Positions 24,712-33,270 of a DNA stretch of 64,000 nt are shown piece after piece. Made by a program: the position numbers and the translations under genes. The stretch is from Gemmobacter fulvus (GTDB lineage: Bacteria; Pseudomonadota; Alphaproteobacteria; Rhodobacterales; Rhodobacteraceae): positions 558,001 to 622,000 of the forward strand of contig NZ_CP076361.1 of NCBI RefSeq assembly GCF_018798885.1, in the 5' to 3' direction. Each line of letters opens with the position of its first letter. The stretch's first letter is position 1. The notes below the pieces were generated by a model, which saw nothing but the letters and a program-made list of their open reading frames with translations, had not been told where the DNA came from and searched no databases.

Positions 24712-25461
24712 ATGACCATCACACAGCAGGACGATCTGGACGGGATGCAGGAGATTGGCCGGATCGTCGCCAATACCTTGCAGGCCATGACAAAAGCGGT
24801 CGAACCCGGCATGACGACGCGCGAGCTGGACGAGATCGGGCGCGCCTTGCTGGAGCGGGACGGCGCGTTGTCGGCCCCGCAGTCCACCTATGCGTTTCCG
24901 GGCACGACCTGTATCAGCGTCAATGAGGAAATCGCGCATGGCATCCCCGGTGATCGGCGGATTGCGGTGGGGGACCTGGTCAATATCGACGTGTCCGCCT
25001 CGAAGAACGGTTATTTTGCCGATACCGGCGCCACCTGCCGGATCGGTCCGCAGCGCCCGGCGCTGGACCGGCTGTGCCGCGATGGCAAACGCGCCATGCA
25101 GATCGGGATTGCGCAGGTCGGCGCGGGCAAGCCGCTGGCGGGTATTGGCCGCGCCATCGGGCGCTTTGCCTCGGATCGCGGCTATACGCTGATCCGCAAT
25201 CTGGCGAGCCATGGCGTCGGGCGGGCCCTGCATGAATATCCCGAAGAGATCGCCACCTGGCCCGCGAACGGCGACAAGCGCCGCATCAGCAAGGGGCTTG
25301 TGCTGACGGTAGAGCCGTTCCTGTCACTGGGCGGGCTCTGGGCGACTGAGGGCAAGGATGGCTGGACGCTGTACAGCGAACCCGCAGCGCCGGTTGTGCA
25401 ATATGAACACACGGTGGTTGCCACGGATCGCGGCGCGCTGGTGCTGACGCTGCCGGGCTGA
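24712..25461 (+). CDS. map: Methionine aminopeptidase, type I
   Basis: The 249-residue enzyme removes N-terminal methionine from nascent proteins. The metal ligands of the pita-bread fold are Asp93 (VNIDVS), Asp104 (ADTGAT), His167 (ASHGVGRALHE), Glu201 (TVEPF) and Glu232 (YEHTVV); His76 (IAHGIPG) is the conserved active-site His. GGAAGAG lies before the ATG at 24712. The sequence between motifs is less conserved than usual for the housekeeping enzyme, so this could be a second map copy; whether another exists elsewhere cannot be seen. Confidence 0.9.
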   Translation: MTITQQDDLDGMQEIGRIVANTLQAMTKAVEPGMTTRELDEIGRALLERDGALSAPQSTYAFPGTTCISVNEEIAHGIPGDRRIAVGDLVNIDVSASKNGYFADTGATCRIGPQRPALDRLCRDGKRAMQIGIAQVGAGKPLAGIGRAIGRFASDRGYTLIRNLASHGVGRALHEYPEEIATWPANGDKRRISKGLVLTVEPFLSLGGLWATEGKDGWTLYSEPAAPVVQYEHTVVATDRGALVLTLPG

Positions 25462-25475
25462 ACCCTTTGCCTCAC

Positions 25476-25500
25476 AGGGGGCGACACGCTGCCGCCCCCT
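25476..25500. terminator. Terminator-like hairpin between map and the GMC oxidoreductase gene
   Basis: AGGGGGCG (25476-25483) and CGCCCCCT (25493-25500) form a perfect 8-base stem in the 48-base gap between two convergent genes. There is no T run on either side, so its strength is uncertain. Confidence 0.5.
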
Positions 25501-25509
25501 CTGCGCCGG

Positions 25510-27081
25510 TTACAGCGTGCCTGCGCTCATTTCGCGGGCGATGTGGTCGGCCTGCCGGATCGCCAGCGCCACGATGGTCAGCGTCGGGTTTTCCGCCGCG
25601 CCGCTGGTGAATTGCGACCCGTCCGAGATGAACAGATTGGCAATGTCATGCGTCTGGCCCCATTTGTTCACCACCCCGTCGCGCGGGTTTTCCGACATGC
25701 GGTTGGTCCCGAGATTGTGGGTAGAGGGATAGGGCGGCGTCGGGAAGGCGCGTGTCGCCCCCACCGCCTCGTAGATCGCCATGCCCTGCTGATAGGCATG
25801 GTTGCGCATCGCAATGTCATTGGCGTGATCGCTGAAATGCACATCCGGGGCAGGCAGGCCATACTGGTCTTTCAACACGCCATTCAGGGTGACGCGGTTG
25901 GTTTCCTGCGGCATATCCTCGCCCACGATCCACATGCCGGCCATGTTTTCATACTGATCCAGCGCCGAGGTGAATTCACGCCCCCAGCCCCCCGGATCGA
26001 GGAAGGCCGCCATGAAGGGCAGACCAAGGCTCAGCGTTTCCAGCTCGTAGCCGCCGACGAAACCGCGCGCCGGATCATGGCGCGCCTCGTCCTGCACGAT
26101 GCCCGCCATGGTGGTGCCCCGCCACATGCGGACCGGCTTGTCGAACACCGCATAGACCGATCCGGTGACATGGCGCATGTAATTGCGCCCCACCTGACCG
26201 GAGCTGTTCGCCAGCCCGTCGGGGAACATGGACGAGGCCGAATTGAGCAACAGCCGCGGGCTTTCGATGGTGTTGCCTGCGACGCAGACGATGCGCGCTT
26301 TCTGCACATGCTGGTTGCCGTCCTTGTCGGCATAAAGCACCCCCGTCACCTTGCCGGTGTCGTCATGTTCGATCTTCAGAACATGGGCGCGGTCGCGCAC
26401 CTCCAGATTGCCGGTCGCCTCGCCATTCGGGATCTCGGTATAGGCGGCCGACCATTTTGCCCCCCATTTGCAGCCCTGAAAGCAGAAACCGGTCTGCTGG
26501 CAGGCGGGGCGTCCGTCGCGCTCGACCGAGTTGATGGCCATGCGCCCGGTATGGACTTCCTTATAGCCCAGCGCCTGTGCGCCTTTCTCCAGCACCTTGT
26601 AATTGTTGTTGCCCGGCAGGCCCGGACGGTCGCCGGTGCGGGTGACGCCCAGCTTTTCCTCGGCCTTGTCATACCAGGGGGCCATCTCGTCGCCGTCAAT
26701 CGGCCAGTCGATCAGGTTCGCGCCATCCACGCGGCCATAGGTGCTGAGCGGCTTCCATTCATGTTTCTGAAACCGCAACGAGGCCCCGGCCCAGTGGATC
26801 GTGGTGCCGCCCACAGCCTTGACGATCCAGGCAGGCAAGCCCGAGAAATCCTTGGCCACGCGCCAGTCGCCCGAGGTGCTGCGCGGATCAAGCCAGCTCA
26901 GTTGGCTGAACGCATCCCATTCGTCATTCAGATAATCTTCGGGCAGGTAGCGCCCGCCCGCCTCCAGCGCCACAACCTTCACGCCCTTTTGCGCCAGTTC
27001 ATTGGCCAGCACGCCGCCCCCGGCGCCGGTGCCGACGATCACCACCACGGAGTCGTCGTTCAGTTCGAATTTCGCAACCAT
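25510..27081 (-). CDS. GMC-family oxidoreductase, gluconate 2-dehydrogenase flavoprotein type
   Basis: The 523-residue FAD enzyme begins with the dinucleotide-binding motif VVVIVGTGAGGGVLANELA and has GGTTIHWAGASLRF, a Cys-rich GFCFQGCKWGAKWSA segment, NTIESPRLLLNS and the C-terminal STHNLGTNRMSENPRDGVVN and NPTLTIVALA motifs of the periplasmic gluconate/sorbitol/fructose-type dehydrogenases. It lacks its own signal peptide; such subunits are exported with a Tat-bearing partner, here encoded just upstream. GGAGG is close to the ATG. The electron-accepting cytochrome c subunit usually found with it is absent nearby. Confidence 0.87.
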   Translation of the reverse strand: MVAKFELNDDSVVVIVGTGAGGGVLANELAQKGVKVVALEAGGRYLPEDYLNDEWDAFSQLSWLDPRSTSGDWRVAKDFSGLPAWIVKAVGGTTIHWAGASLRFQKHEWKPLSTYGRVDGANLIDWPIDGDEMAPWYDKAEEKLGVTRTGDRPGLPGNNNYKVLEKGAQALGYKEVHTGRMAINSVERDGRPACQQTGFCFQGCKWGAKWSAAYTEIPNGEATGNLEVRDRAHVLKIEHDDTGKVTGVLYADKDGNQHVQKARIVCVAGNTIESPRLLLNSASSMFPDGLANSSGQVGRNYMRHVTGSVYAVFDKPVRMWRGTTMAGIVQDEARHDPARGFVGGYELETLSLGLPFMAAFLDPGGWGREFTSALDQYENMAGMWIVGEDMPQETNRVTLNGVLKDQYGLPAPDVHFSDHANDIAMRNHAYQQGMAIYEAVGATRAFPTPPYPSTHNLGTNRMSENPRDGVVNKWGQTHDIANLFISDGSQFTSGAAENPTLTIVALAIRQADHIAREMSAGTL

Positions 27082-27093
27082 CGGATCGCCTCC

Positions 27094-27615
27094 TTACAGC
27101 CAGTTGATGTCGTCAAAACCGCGGTCGATATACCCGCCCTGGCTGAAGCTTTCGCCTTCATAGCCAAACAGCGGCCAGACGGCCTTCTGGTTGTAAAGCC
27201 CGGTCACCAGCCCGCCACGCACCGTCTGGAAAAAGGCGCTCTGCTCCATGCCGCGCAGCAGCGCCACACGGTCTTTCTCCCATCCGATGGCCAGATAGCT
27301 GGCATGGCCCGCGCCCTGGGCTGCGGCATTCAGCGCGGCGATGCCAGCCTCGATGGCCGGGGCGGCCTCGGCGGTGTCATAACCTTTCACGGCAACAGCG
27401 TAGAATTCATCCGCCAGATGGTCATGCGGATAGATGTCCCGCGCCATCTGGATCAGGGTCGCCATCGATTCAGGCGCCAGCACCGTGGTTTCCAGCGCCC
27501 AGGCGGCATTGCCCCCGGCCACGAACCCCGCGCCCACCATGAAACTGGCCCCGGCCGCGACCGACCGCGCCAGCAACTGGCGGCGGGTCAGGCCTTTTTT
27601 TGTCTGTTCCTGCAT
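27094..27615 (-). CDS. Tat-exported small subunit, gluconate 2-dehydrogenase subunit 3 type
   Basis: The 173-residue protein carries a twin-arginine signal (GLTRRQLLARSVAAGASFM with the RR at about 11-12) and cleavage near AWA at about residue 40. The mature part, with MATLIQMARDIYPHDHLADEFY, resembles the small (gamma/subunit 3) partner of membrane-bound GMC dehydrogenases. It likely carries the co-folded flavoprotein encoded immediately downstream through the Tat system. GGGAGGAG before the ATG at 27615 fixes the start. The tatABC genes are elsewhere in this window. Confidence 0.82.
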   Translation of the reverse strand: MQEQTKKGLTRRQLLARSVAAGASFMVGAGFVAGGNAAWALETTVLAPESMATLIQMARDIYPHDHLADEFYAVAVKGYDTAEAAPAIEAGIAALNAAAQGAGHASYLAIGWEKDRVALLRGMEQSAFFQTVRGGLVTGLYNQKAVWPLFGYEGESFSQGGYIDRGFDDINWL

Positions 27616-27684
27616 AGTCTCTCCTCCCAAAGAGTTCTGGCTGACACAGGGACCGGCTCCTCTTCCGGTCCCTGCTGGCTGGCA

Positions 27685-28080
27685 TCAGAGGTAGCGGCCT
27701 CCCCGGTTCAGAACTTCGATCTGATAGCCATCGGGGTCGGCAATGAAGAAAAAGCGCGCGATCACCGTGCCGCCGGGGGCGAAATCCACCAGCTTGCGCG
27801 GGGCAAGCCCCGCTGCGGTCAGCCGCGCATGTTCGGCATCGACATCCGTCACCGACACCGCCAGATGGCCGTAGCCATCGCCCAGCGCATAGGGTTCCGT
27901 CCGGCCCTTGTTGACCGTCAGCTCCAGCTCGAATCCGGTTTCGGCATTCGAGAGATAGATCAGGGTGAATGTTTCAAAATCCAGCCGCTCCGCGACCTTG
28001 AGCCCGAAGGCCTGATCGTAGAACGCCACTGACCGTGCCTCGTCCAGGACACGGATCATGCTGTGAATGGCCTTTGCCAA
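27685..28080 (-). CDS. gloA: Glyoxalase I / VOC-family lactoylglutathione lyase
   Basis: The 131-residue protein is a VOC metalloenzyme of the lactoylglutathione lyase type, converting the methylglyoxal-glutathione adduct to S-lactoylglutathione. Metal ligands expected from the family are His6 (AIHSMIRV), Glu in FELELTVNKG, His in GYGHLAVSV and Glu in GYQIEVLNRG. The start is TTG at 28080: AAGGAGG lies six bases before it, and it yields the family-typical MAKAIHSMIRV; an ATG seven codons on would cut off the first metal ligand. It is followed in the same direction by the Tat subunit gene after 69 bases. Confidence 0.87.
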   Translation of the reverse strand: MAKAIHSMIRVLDEARSVAFYDQAFGLKVAERLDFETFTLIYLSNAETGFELELTVNKGRTEPYALGDGYGHLAVSVTDVDAEHARLTAAGLAPRKLVDFAPGGTVIARFFFIADPDGYQIEVLNRGGRYL

Positions 28081-28215
28081 GGCTGCCTCCTTCTGTCGTC
28101 ATCGCAAGTCTGCGTTCTGAAACAGTGGAAGCTGCCGGGCGGCTGCGGGTAGTAGGGTGATACTACGCCCGCATTTTATGCCCCGTCCTGTCAGGCGGTT
28201 ACCCCGGCACGGGGA

Positions 28216-28509
28216 TCAGCTGGCGGCGGCGGCGCTGCGGCGTGGTTCGGCACGGCGATCCATATGGATCAGGCAGGCACAGCGCAGCAGCGAGGTGAAG
28301 TTTTCCGGCTCTCCGCGCAATTGCAGCACTTCGGAATGCAGTTTCGACACGAAGGCCGGGGTGGAACTGCCCTCGACCGCCGCGATCTCGTCGATGATGT
28401 CCCAGAAGGCGCGCTCCAGCCGGATGCTGGTGCTTTGGCCATTCAGCCGCAACCGCCGTGTGATGCTTTCATATCTTGCGGGTTCCTGCCCCGCGAATAC
28501 CTGGCACAT
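28216..28509 (-). CDS. Ribbon-helix-helix domain protein
   Basis: The 97-residue protein has a central ribbon-helix-helix core (LRLNGQSTSIRLERAFWDII and DEIAAVEGSSTPAFVSKL) as in the RHH_4 (arylsulfate sulfotransferase-associated) family, with an Ala-rich basic tail. Such proteins are presumed DNA-binding regulators; no target is known. GGGAGGGAGACC precedes the ATG at 28509. It is divergent from nasT across 271 bases and upstream of gloA. Confidence 0.78.
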   Translation of the reverse strand: MCQVFAGQEPARYESITRRLRLNGQSTSIRLERAFWDIIDEIAAVEGSSTPAFVSKLHSEVLQLRGEPENFTSLLRCACLIHMDRRAEPRRSAAAAS

Positions 28510-28780
28510 GGTCTCCCTCCCCCGAACACCCGGACCCTGACCGGGTCTGTGGGAATCCTAGGCGCAATCGCGACGCGTGGCACCCCCTCTCGGGTCGCAG
28601 ATCGGTGAATTCTGCGTGCTTGCCAGACGGCGAGAGCTTAAAATTGCGGCATACCCGCGATAACCGCCACCGATACAGGCAAAACCGCCAAAGATGACGG
28701 CCCGTTTCGCGCGCGCGCTTCCCAAACGCGCAGCCATGGCAGGATTGGACAAAGCCCCTTTGCTGCGGATCGGGATCACC

Positions 28781-29365
28781 ATGCCCTCCACCCTGTCGAT
28801 CATCGTCGTGGAAAAGGACCGCGAGCGCGCCTTGCGGATCGTCGATGCGCTGAAGGATGCGGGCGATCTGCACATCACGGTGATTGCCGACGAGGCCGGG
28901 CTGGCGCGGCGCATTGCCGAACACAAGCCCGATGTGGTGCTGATCGACATTGCCAGCCCCTCCCGCGATGTGCTGGAGGAGTTGACGCTGGCCTCCGGCC
29001 CGTTGGAACGTCCGGTGGCGATGTTCGTTGATCGGTCCGACACCGGCCTGACCCGCGCCGCAATCGAGGCCGGGGTCAGCGCCTATGTGGTGGACGGGCT
29101 GCGCCCCGACCGGATCAAGCCGATCCTGGATGCCGCCATCGCGCGCTTTCACATGTTCCAGCGGATGCGCACCGAACTGGCCACCACCAAGGCGGCACTG
29201 GAAGAACGCAAGGTGATCGACCGGGCCAAGGGCATCGTGATGCGGGCCAAGGGAATCGGCGAGGATGAGGCTTATGCCCTGATCCGCCGCACCGCGATGG
29301 ATCAGGGCAAACGCATCGTCGATGTGGCGCAGGCGCTGGTCACGGCGGCGGAGCTGCTGAAATGA
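28781..29365 (+). CDS. nasT: Nitrate-responsive antiterminator NasT (REC-ANTAR)
   Basis: The 194-residue protein has an N-terminal receiver-like domain with Asp56 (VVLIDIASP) and a C-terminal ANTAR domain from about residue 135 (RKVIDRAKGIVMRAKGIG, EDEAYALIRRTAMDQGKRI, VDVAQALV). ANTAR domains bind tandem-hairpin RNAs and prevent termination. In characterised systems, NasS holds NasT when nitrate is absent and releases it when nitrate binds. I take MPSTLSIIVVEKDRE at 28781 as the start, giving the usual length. It overlaps nasS by four bases (ATGA). Its probable RNA target is present upstream of nrtA. Confidence 0.93.
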   Translation: MPSTLSIIVVEKDRERALRIVDALKDAGDLHITVIADEAGLARRIAEHKPDVVLIDIASPSRDVLEELTLASGPLERPVAMFVDRSDTGLTRAAIEAGVSAYVVDGLRPDRIKPILDAAIARFHMFQRMRTELATTKAALEERKVIDRAKGIVMRAKGIGEDEAYALIRRTAMDQGKRIVDVAQALVTAAELLK

Positions 29366-30525
29366 CGCGTGCGCTGCCCTTGGGGTTCATTCCGCTGGTC
29401 GATGCCGCACCGCTGATCATAGCCGCCGAACTGGGCTTTGCCGAGGAAGAAGGGCTGGCCGTCAGCCTGCACCGCGCCGCCAGCTGGTCGATGCTGCGCG
29501 ACATGCTCGATTTCGGGCAGGTGGATGCGGCGCAGATGCTGTCGGTGGTGCCGGTGGCCCGTGCGCTGGGGCTTGGCGGCGGCACGGTGCCGCTGGAAGC
29601 GCCGATGGTGCTGTCGCTCAACGGGCAGGTGTTGGGGCTTTCGGCGCGGCTGGCGGCGGCGATGCGGGCGACCGGCCTGCCCTTCCGCTTTGGCGAGGCG
29701 CGGGCGGCTGGGCTGGCGCTGGCCGCCACGCCGATCCGCATTGGCGTGCCCTTCCCGTTTTCGATGCAGGCAGCTCTGGTGCAGTATTGGCTGGCCCATG
29801 CCGCCCCCGCCGCACAGGTCACCATCCGCACCGTGCCGCCCCCCCGCATGGCCGAGGCGCTGGCCGCAGGCGAGGTGGATGCGTTCTGCGTGGGCGAGCC
29901 CTGGGGCAGCCATGCGGTCGAGGTGGCGGGGGCGGAACTGCTGCTGCCCGGTGCCGCGATCTGGAGCCAGGCACCGGAAAAGGTGCTGGCGACCCGCGCC
30001 GGCTGGTGCGAGGCCGAACCTGATCTGGCGGGGCGTTTGCTGCGGGCGCTGTGGCGTGCCGCGCGTTGGCTGGGCGATGCCGCCAACCGCGTCACCGCCG
30101 CCGAACTGCTGGCCCGCCCCGCCCATCTGGGCATCGCGGCAGAGCTGATCGACCGGGCGCTGACCGGCCGTCTGCTCATCACCCGCGCCGGGGCCGAAGA
30201 AGCCGTGCCGCAGTTTCTGGAGTTTCACGCGGGGGCGGCCAATTTCCCATGGCGCAGTCAGGCGGCCTGGATCGGGGCCGATCTTGCCGCCCGCCACGGG
30301 CTTGCGCCGGATGCGGCCATCGCCGCCGCCCGCGCCACCTTTCGCAGCGATCTGTTCCGCCTGCACCTAGGCCCCGCCGGGGCGGTGCTGCCCCGCGCCT
30401 CGGACAAGGCAGAGGGGATGCTGACCGCCGCCGAAGCCGTGCCCGCCGTGAAGGGCACGCTGATTCTGGCGCGCAACCGTTTCTTTGACGGCCAGATTTT
30501 CGACCCCGCCGCCCCGCAACGCTGA
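29362..30525 (+). CDS. nasS: Nitrate sensor NasS (NrtA-like, cytoplasmic)
   Basis: The 387-residue protein resembles the nitrate-binding periplasmic proteins NrtA/CmpA (LGFIPLVDAAPLIIAAELGFAEEEGL, VDAAQMLSVVPVARALG, VDAFCVGEPWGSHAV) but starts MTRALPLGFIPL with no signal peptide. This is the difference between a sensor and a transporter component. With NasT it forms the two-protein nitrate/nitrite switch of the assimilation genes. The first four bases overlap the nasT stop. A 244-base regulatory leader separates it from nrtA. Confidence 0.9.
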   Translation: MTRALPLGFIPLVDAAPLIIAAELGFAEEEGLAVSLHRAASWSMLRDMLDFGQVDAAQMLSVVPVARALGLGGGTVPLEAPMVLSLNGQVLGLSARLAAAMRATGLPFRFGEARAAGLALAATPIRIGVPFPFSMQAALVQYWLAHAAPAAQVTIRTVPPPRMAEALAAGEVDAFCVGEPWGSHAVEVAGAELLLPGAAIWSQAPEKVLATRAGWCEAEPDLAGRLLRALWRAARWLGDAANRVTAAELLARPAHLGIAAELIDRALTGRLLITRAGAEEAVPQFLEFHAGAANFPWRSQAAWIGADLAARHGLAPDAAIAAARATFRSDLFRLHLGPAGAVLPRASDKAEGMLTAAEAVPAVKGTLILARNRFFDGQIFDPAAPQR

Positions 30526-30630
30526 AAAAACAGGCAGCTTTCGCCGCATCGCGGCATTTGTCCCTTTCACCATGCCGCAGCTGCAAACCGACGCTTGACC
30601 CAACCTCGACCGGACCACATCCTGATCTCA

Positions 30631-30671
30631 AGACGGAGCAATGGCGTTCCGTTTCCCCCCGAAAGCTCGGG
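30631..30671 (+). promoter_or_regulatory. ANTAR-target tandem hairpins in the nrtA leader
   Basis: The first hairpin spans 30631-30654: nine pairs (two G-U), with hexaloop AATGGC at 30640-30645. The second spans 30658-30671: CCCG/CGGG with hexaloop AAAGCT at 30662-30667. Both loops have A at position 1 and G at position 4, the established ANTAR RNA recognition rule, and the pair sits directly before an intrinsic terminator. NasT binding here would permit read-through into nrtA. The pairing was read by eye and is the only evidence. Confidence 0.8.
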
Positions 30672-30680
30672 ACACAGGCA

Positions 30681-30735
30681 AGGCCGCCTGACACGTCGCA
30701 GGGATTTTTCCTGCGGTGCTGTCTGCGGCCTTTTT
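30681..30735 (+). terminator. Intrinsic terminator in the nrtA leader (attenuator)
   Basis: An outer stem AGGCCGC/GCGGCCT (30681-30687 and 30725-30731), a middle interrupted stem (GACAC with GTG-C-TGTC), and an inner stem CGCAGG/CCTGCG enclose a GATTTTT loop. The hairpin ends in a T5 run at 30731-30735. It lies before the nrtA coding region, so it would stop transcription unless antiterminated. Confidence 0.85.
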
Positions 30736-30769
30736 CGCATTTCCCACCCCGTTCACAGGATACCCCGCC

Positions 30770-32131
30770 ATGACCCTCACCGCCCGGATTCTGCTGGCCA
30801 CCACGCTGCTCGCCTCGCCCGCTGTCGCCGTGACCCCCGATATTGAAAAAGACGAACTGACCCTTGGTTTCATCAAGCTGACAGATATGGCCCCGCTGGC
30901 GATTGCCAAGGAAAAGGGCTTTTTCGAAGAGGAAGGGCTGTATGTCACCCTCGAGGCGCAATCGAACTGGAAAGTGCTGCTCGACCGGGTGATCGCGGGC
31001 GAGTTGGATGGCGCGCATATGCTGGCAGGCCAGCCGATTGCCGCCACCATCGGCTATGGCACCAAGGGCGCGGTGGTCACGCCGTTTTCGATGGATCTGA
31101 ACGGCAATGCCATCACCGTGTCGAACGCGGTCTGGCAGGCGATGAAACCGGCCCTGCCGCTGGGCGCCGATGGCAAGCCCGCCCACCCGATCAGCGCCGC
31201 CGCACTCAAGCCGGTGATCGAGGCCTATGCCAATGACGGCAAGCCCTTCAATCTGGGCATGGTGTTTCCGGTCTCCACCCATAATTACGAACTGCGCTTC
31301 TGGCTGGCGGCAGGCGGCATCCATCCGGGGCTGTATTCAGCGGATGATGTCTCGGGCCAGATCGGTGGCGATGTGCTGATTTCGGTGACACCGCCGCCGC
31401 AGATGCCCGCCACGCTGGAGGCCGGCACGATTGATGGCTATTCCGTGGGTGAGCCATGGAACCAGGCCGCTGTCGCCAAGGGCATCGGCGTGCCGGTGAT
31501 CACCGACACGGACATCTGGAAGAACAACCCCGAAAAGGTGTTCGGCCTGACGGCAGAGTTTGTCGATGCCAACCCCAATACCACGCTGGCGCTGACCAAG
31601 GCGCTGATCCGCGCCGCGATCTGGCTGGACGAGGGCGACAATGCCAACCGCGCCGAGGCGGTCGAGATCCTCAGCCGTGCGGAATATGTCGGGGCGGATG
31701 CGGCGGTGATCGGCAATTCGATGACCGGCACCTTTGAATACGAGGCAGGCGACACCCGCCCCGCCCCCGATTTCAACGTGTTCTTCCGCTACAACGCGAC
31801 CTTCCCCTATTACTCGGACGCGGTGTGGTATCTGACCCAGATGCGCCGCTGGGGCCAGATCACCGAGGCAAAGCCCGATGGCTGGTATGATGAGACCGCG
31901 AAATCGGTCTACAAACCCGATCTCTACAAGGCCGCCGCCGAAGCCCTGATTGCCGAGGGCAAGGCCAGCGCCGATCAGTTCGACTTTGATGCCGATGGCT
32001 ATCGCGCGCCCAGCGCCGAATTCATCGACGGCGTCAGCTACGACGGCACCCGCCCCAACGCCTATATCGACAGCCTGAGCATCGGGCTGAAAGGCGCGCA
32101 AACCGTTGCCGGCGGCGAAATCGTCAACTGA
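30770..32131 (+). CDS. nrtA: Nitrate ABC transporter, substrate-binding protein
   Basis: The 453-residue protein binds nitrate (or nitrite) in the periplasm. It has a Sec signal peptide ([21 protein letters not shown]), then the NrtA/CmpA family sequence [46 protein letters not shown] and [17 protein letters not shown]. The C-terminal extension with [21 protein letters not shown] is typical of NrtA. AGGAT lies before the ATG at 30770. It is the first gene of nrtABC-nirBD-nasA-cobA. Confidence 0.94.
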   Translation: MTLTARILLATTLLASPAVAVTPDIEKDELTLGFIKLTDMAPLAIAKEKGFFEEEGLYVTLEAQSNWKVLLDRVIAGELDGAHMLAGQPIAATIGYGTKGAVVTPFSMDLNGNAITVSNAVWQAMKPALPLGADGKPAHPISAAALKPVIEAYANDGKPFNLGMVFPVSTHNYELRFWLAAGGIHPGLYSADDVSGQIGGDVLISVTPPPQMPATLEAGTIDGYSVGEPWNQAAVAKGIGVPVITDTDIWKNNPEKVFGLTAEFVDANPNTTLALTKALIRAAIWLDEGDNANRAEAVEILSRAEYVGADAAVIGNSMTGTFEYEAGDTRPAPDFNVFFRYNATFPYYSDAVWYLTQMRRWGQITEAKPDGWYDETAKSVYKPDLYKAAAEALIAEGKASADQFDFDADGYRAPSAEFIDGVSYDGTRPNAYIDSLSIGLKGAQTVAGGEIVN

Positions 32132-32173
32132 TCCCTGCCTCCCCTCCCAGGCCCATTCGCCAAGGATAGCCCC

Positions 32174-33265
32174 ATGACCTCCATCGACCCCGCCGCCCTG
32201 CCGGAAGATTCCGCCCAAAGCCGCGAACTGCGCCTTGCCAATCTGTCGCGCCTGATCACGCGCTGTGATCCGTGGTTCCGCGCGCTTGGCCTTGGTTTCC
32301 TCAGCCCGGTGTGGCGCATGTTGATCGGCGACAACCCGCGCGGCCAGATCGCCGATCTGTGGCGGCTGGCCGGGGTTCCGGTGCTGGCGATTGCGGGTTT
32401 CCTCGCACTCTGGGCCACGCTGGCGCCGATGGTGCAAACCTCGCTTGGGGCCATTCCCGGCCCGGCGCAAGTCTGGGAGCAGGCGCAGGTGCTGCATGCC
32501 GATTCCCGCGCCGCTGGGGTGAAAGAGGCCGAATTCTACGCCCGTCAGGCCGACAAGAACGCCGAACTGGTGGCGGCGGGCAAGGCGGATGAGGTGAAGG
32601 ACCGCGCCTATACCGGCAAGCCTACCTATTACGCACAAATTGCCACCTCGATCAAAACCGTGTTCTTCGGCTTTCTGATCGCCACGGCCATCGCGGTGCC
32701 GCTGGGCATCGTGTCGGGCCTTTCGCCGCTGGCCAATGCCGCCATCAACCCGGTGGTGCAGATCTTCAAGCCGGTCTCGCCGCTGGCCTGGCTGCCGATC
32801 GTCACAATGGTCGTCTCGGCCCTCTATGCGGGCGGCGATGGCGGCATGTCGAAAAGCTTTCTGATCTCGGCAGTGACGGTGACGCTGTGTTCGCTGTGGC
32901 CGACGCTGATCAACACCGCGCTGGGCGTCGCCTCGATCGACAAGGATCTGGTCAATGTGGGCCGTGTGCTGAAGCTTGGCCCGTGGAAAAAGATCACCCG
33001 GCTGGTACTGCCTTCAGCGCTGCCGCTGATCTTCACCGGGTTGCGCCTGTCGCTGGGCGTGGGCTGGATGGTGCTGATCGCCGCCGAGATGCTGGCGCAG
33101 AACCCCGGTCTGGGCAAGTTCGTCTGGGATGAATTCCAGAACGGATCCGAGCAAAGCCTCGCGCGCATCATGGTGGCGGTGCTGACCATCGGCATCATCG
33201 GCTTCCTGCTCGACCGGGTGATGTTCGCGCTGCAATCCGCCTTCACCTTTTCAGCAAACCGGTGA
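32174..33265 (+). CDS. nrtB: Nitrate ABC transporter, permease
   Basis: The 363-residue inner-membrane permease has a cytoplasmic N-terminal segment, a first membrane helix near residues 67-88, a charged insertion of about 60 residues (AEFYARQADKNAELVAAGKAD), and then the BPD_transp_1 core with five further helices. The ABC-contact EAA loop is VGRVLKLGPWKKITRLVLPSALP. This charged insertion is common in proteobacterial NrtB. It ends two bases inside the following ABC gene region (stop at 33263-33265), and an alternative GTG start for that gene overlaps it. Confidence 0.92.
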   Translation: MTSIDPAALPEDSAQSRELRLANLSRLITRCDPWFRALGLGFLSPVWRMLIGDNPRGQIADLWRLAGVPVLAIAGFLALWATLAPMVQTSLGAIPGPAQVWEQAQVLHADSRAAGVKEAEFYARQADKNAELVAAGKADEVKDRAYTGKPTYYAQIATSIKTVFFGFLIATAIAVPLGIVSGLSPLANAAINPVVQIFKPVSPLAWLPIVTMVVSALYAGGDGGMSKSFLISAVTVTLCSLWPTLINTALGVASIDKDLVNVGRVLKLGPWKKITRLVLPSALPLIFTGLRLSLGVGWMVLIAAEMLAQNPGLGKFVWDEFQNGSEQSLARIMVAVLTIGIIGFLLDRVMFALQSAFTFSANR

Positions 33266-33270
33266 GCGCC

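Noticed and set aside
28600-28640. Possible sigma-54 promoter before nasT
   Set aside because: TTGC is present but the GG of the -24 element is missing at the right distance.
30551-30578. Inverted repeat GCGGCAT/ATGCCGC between nasS and nrtA, considered as the first ANTAR hairpin
   Set aside because: The loop is 14 bases, not six, and it is far from the terminator; the hairpin pair at 30631-30671 fits the rule much better. It could be an operator or part of the nasS 3' end.
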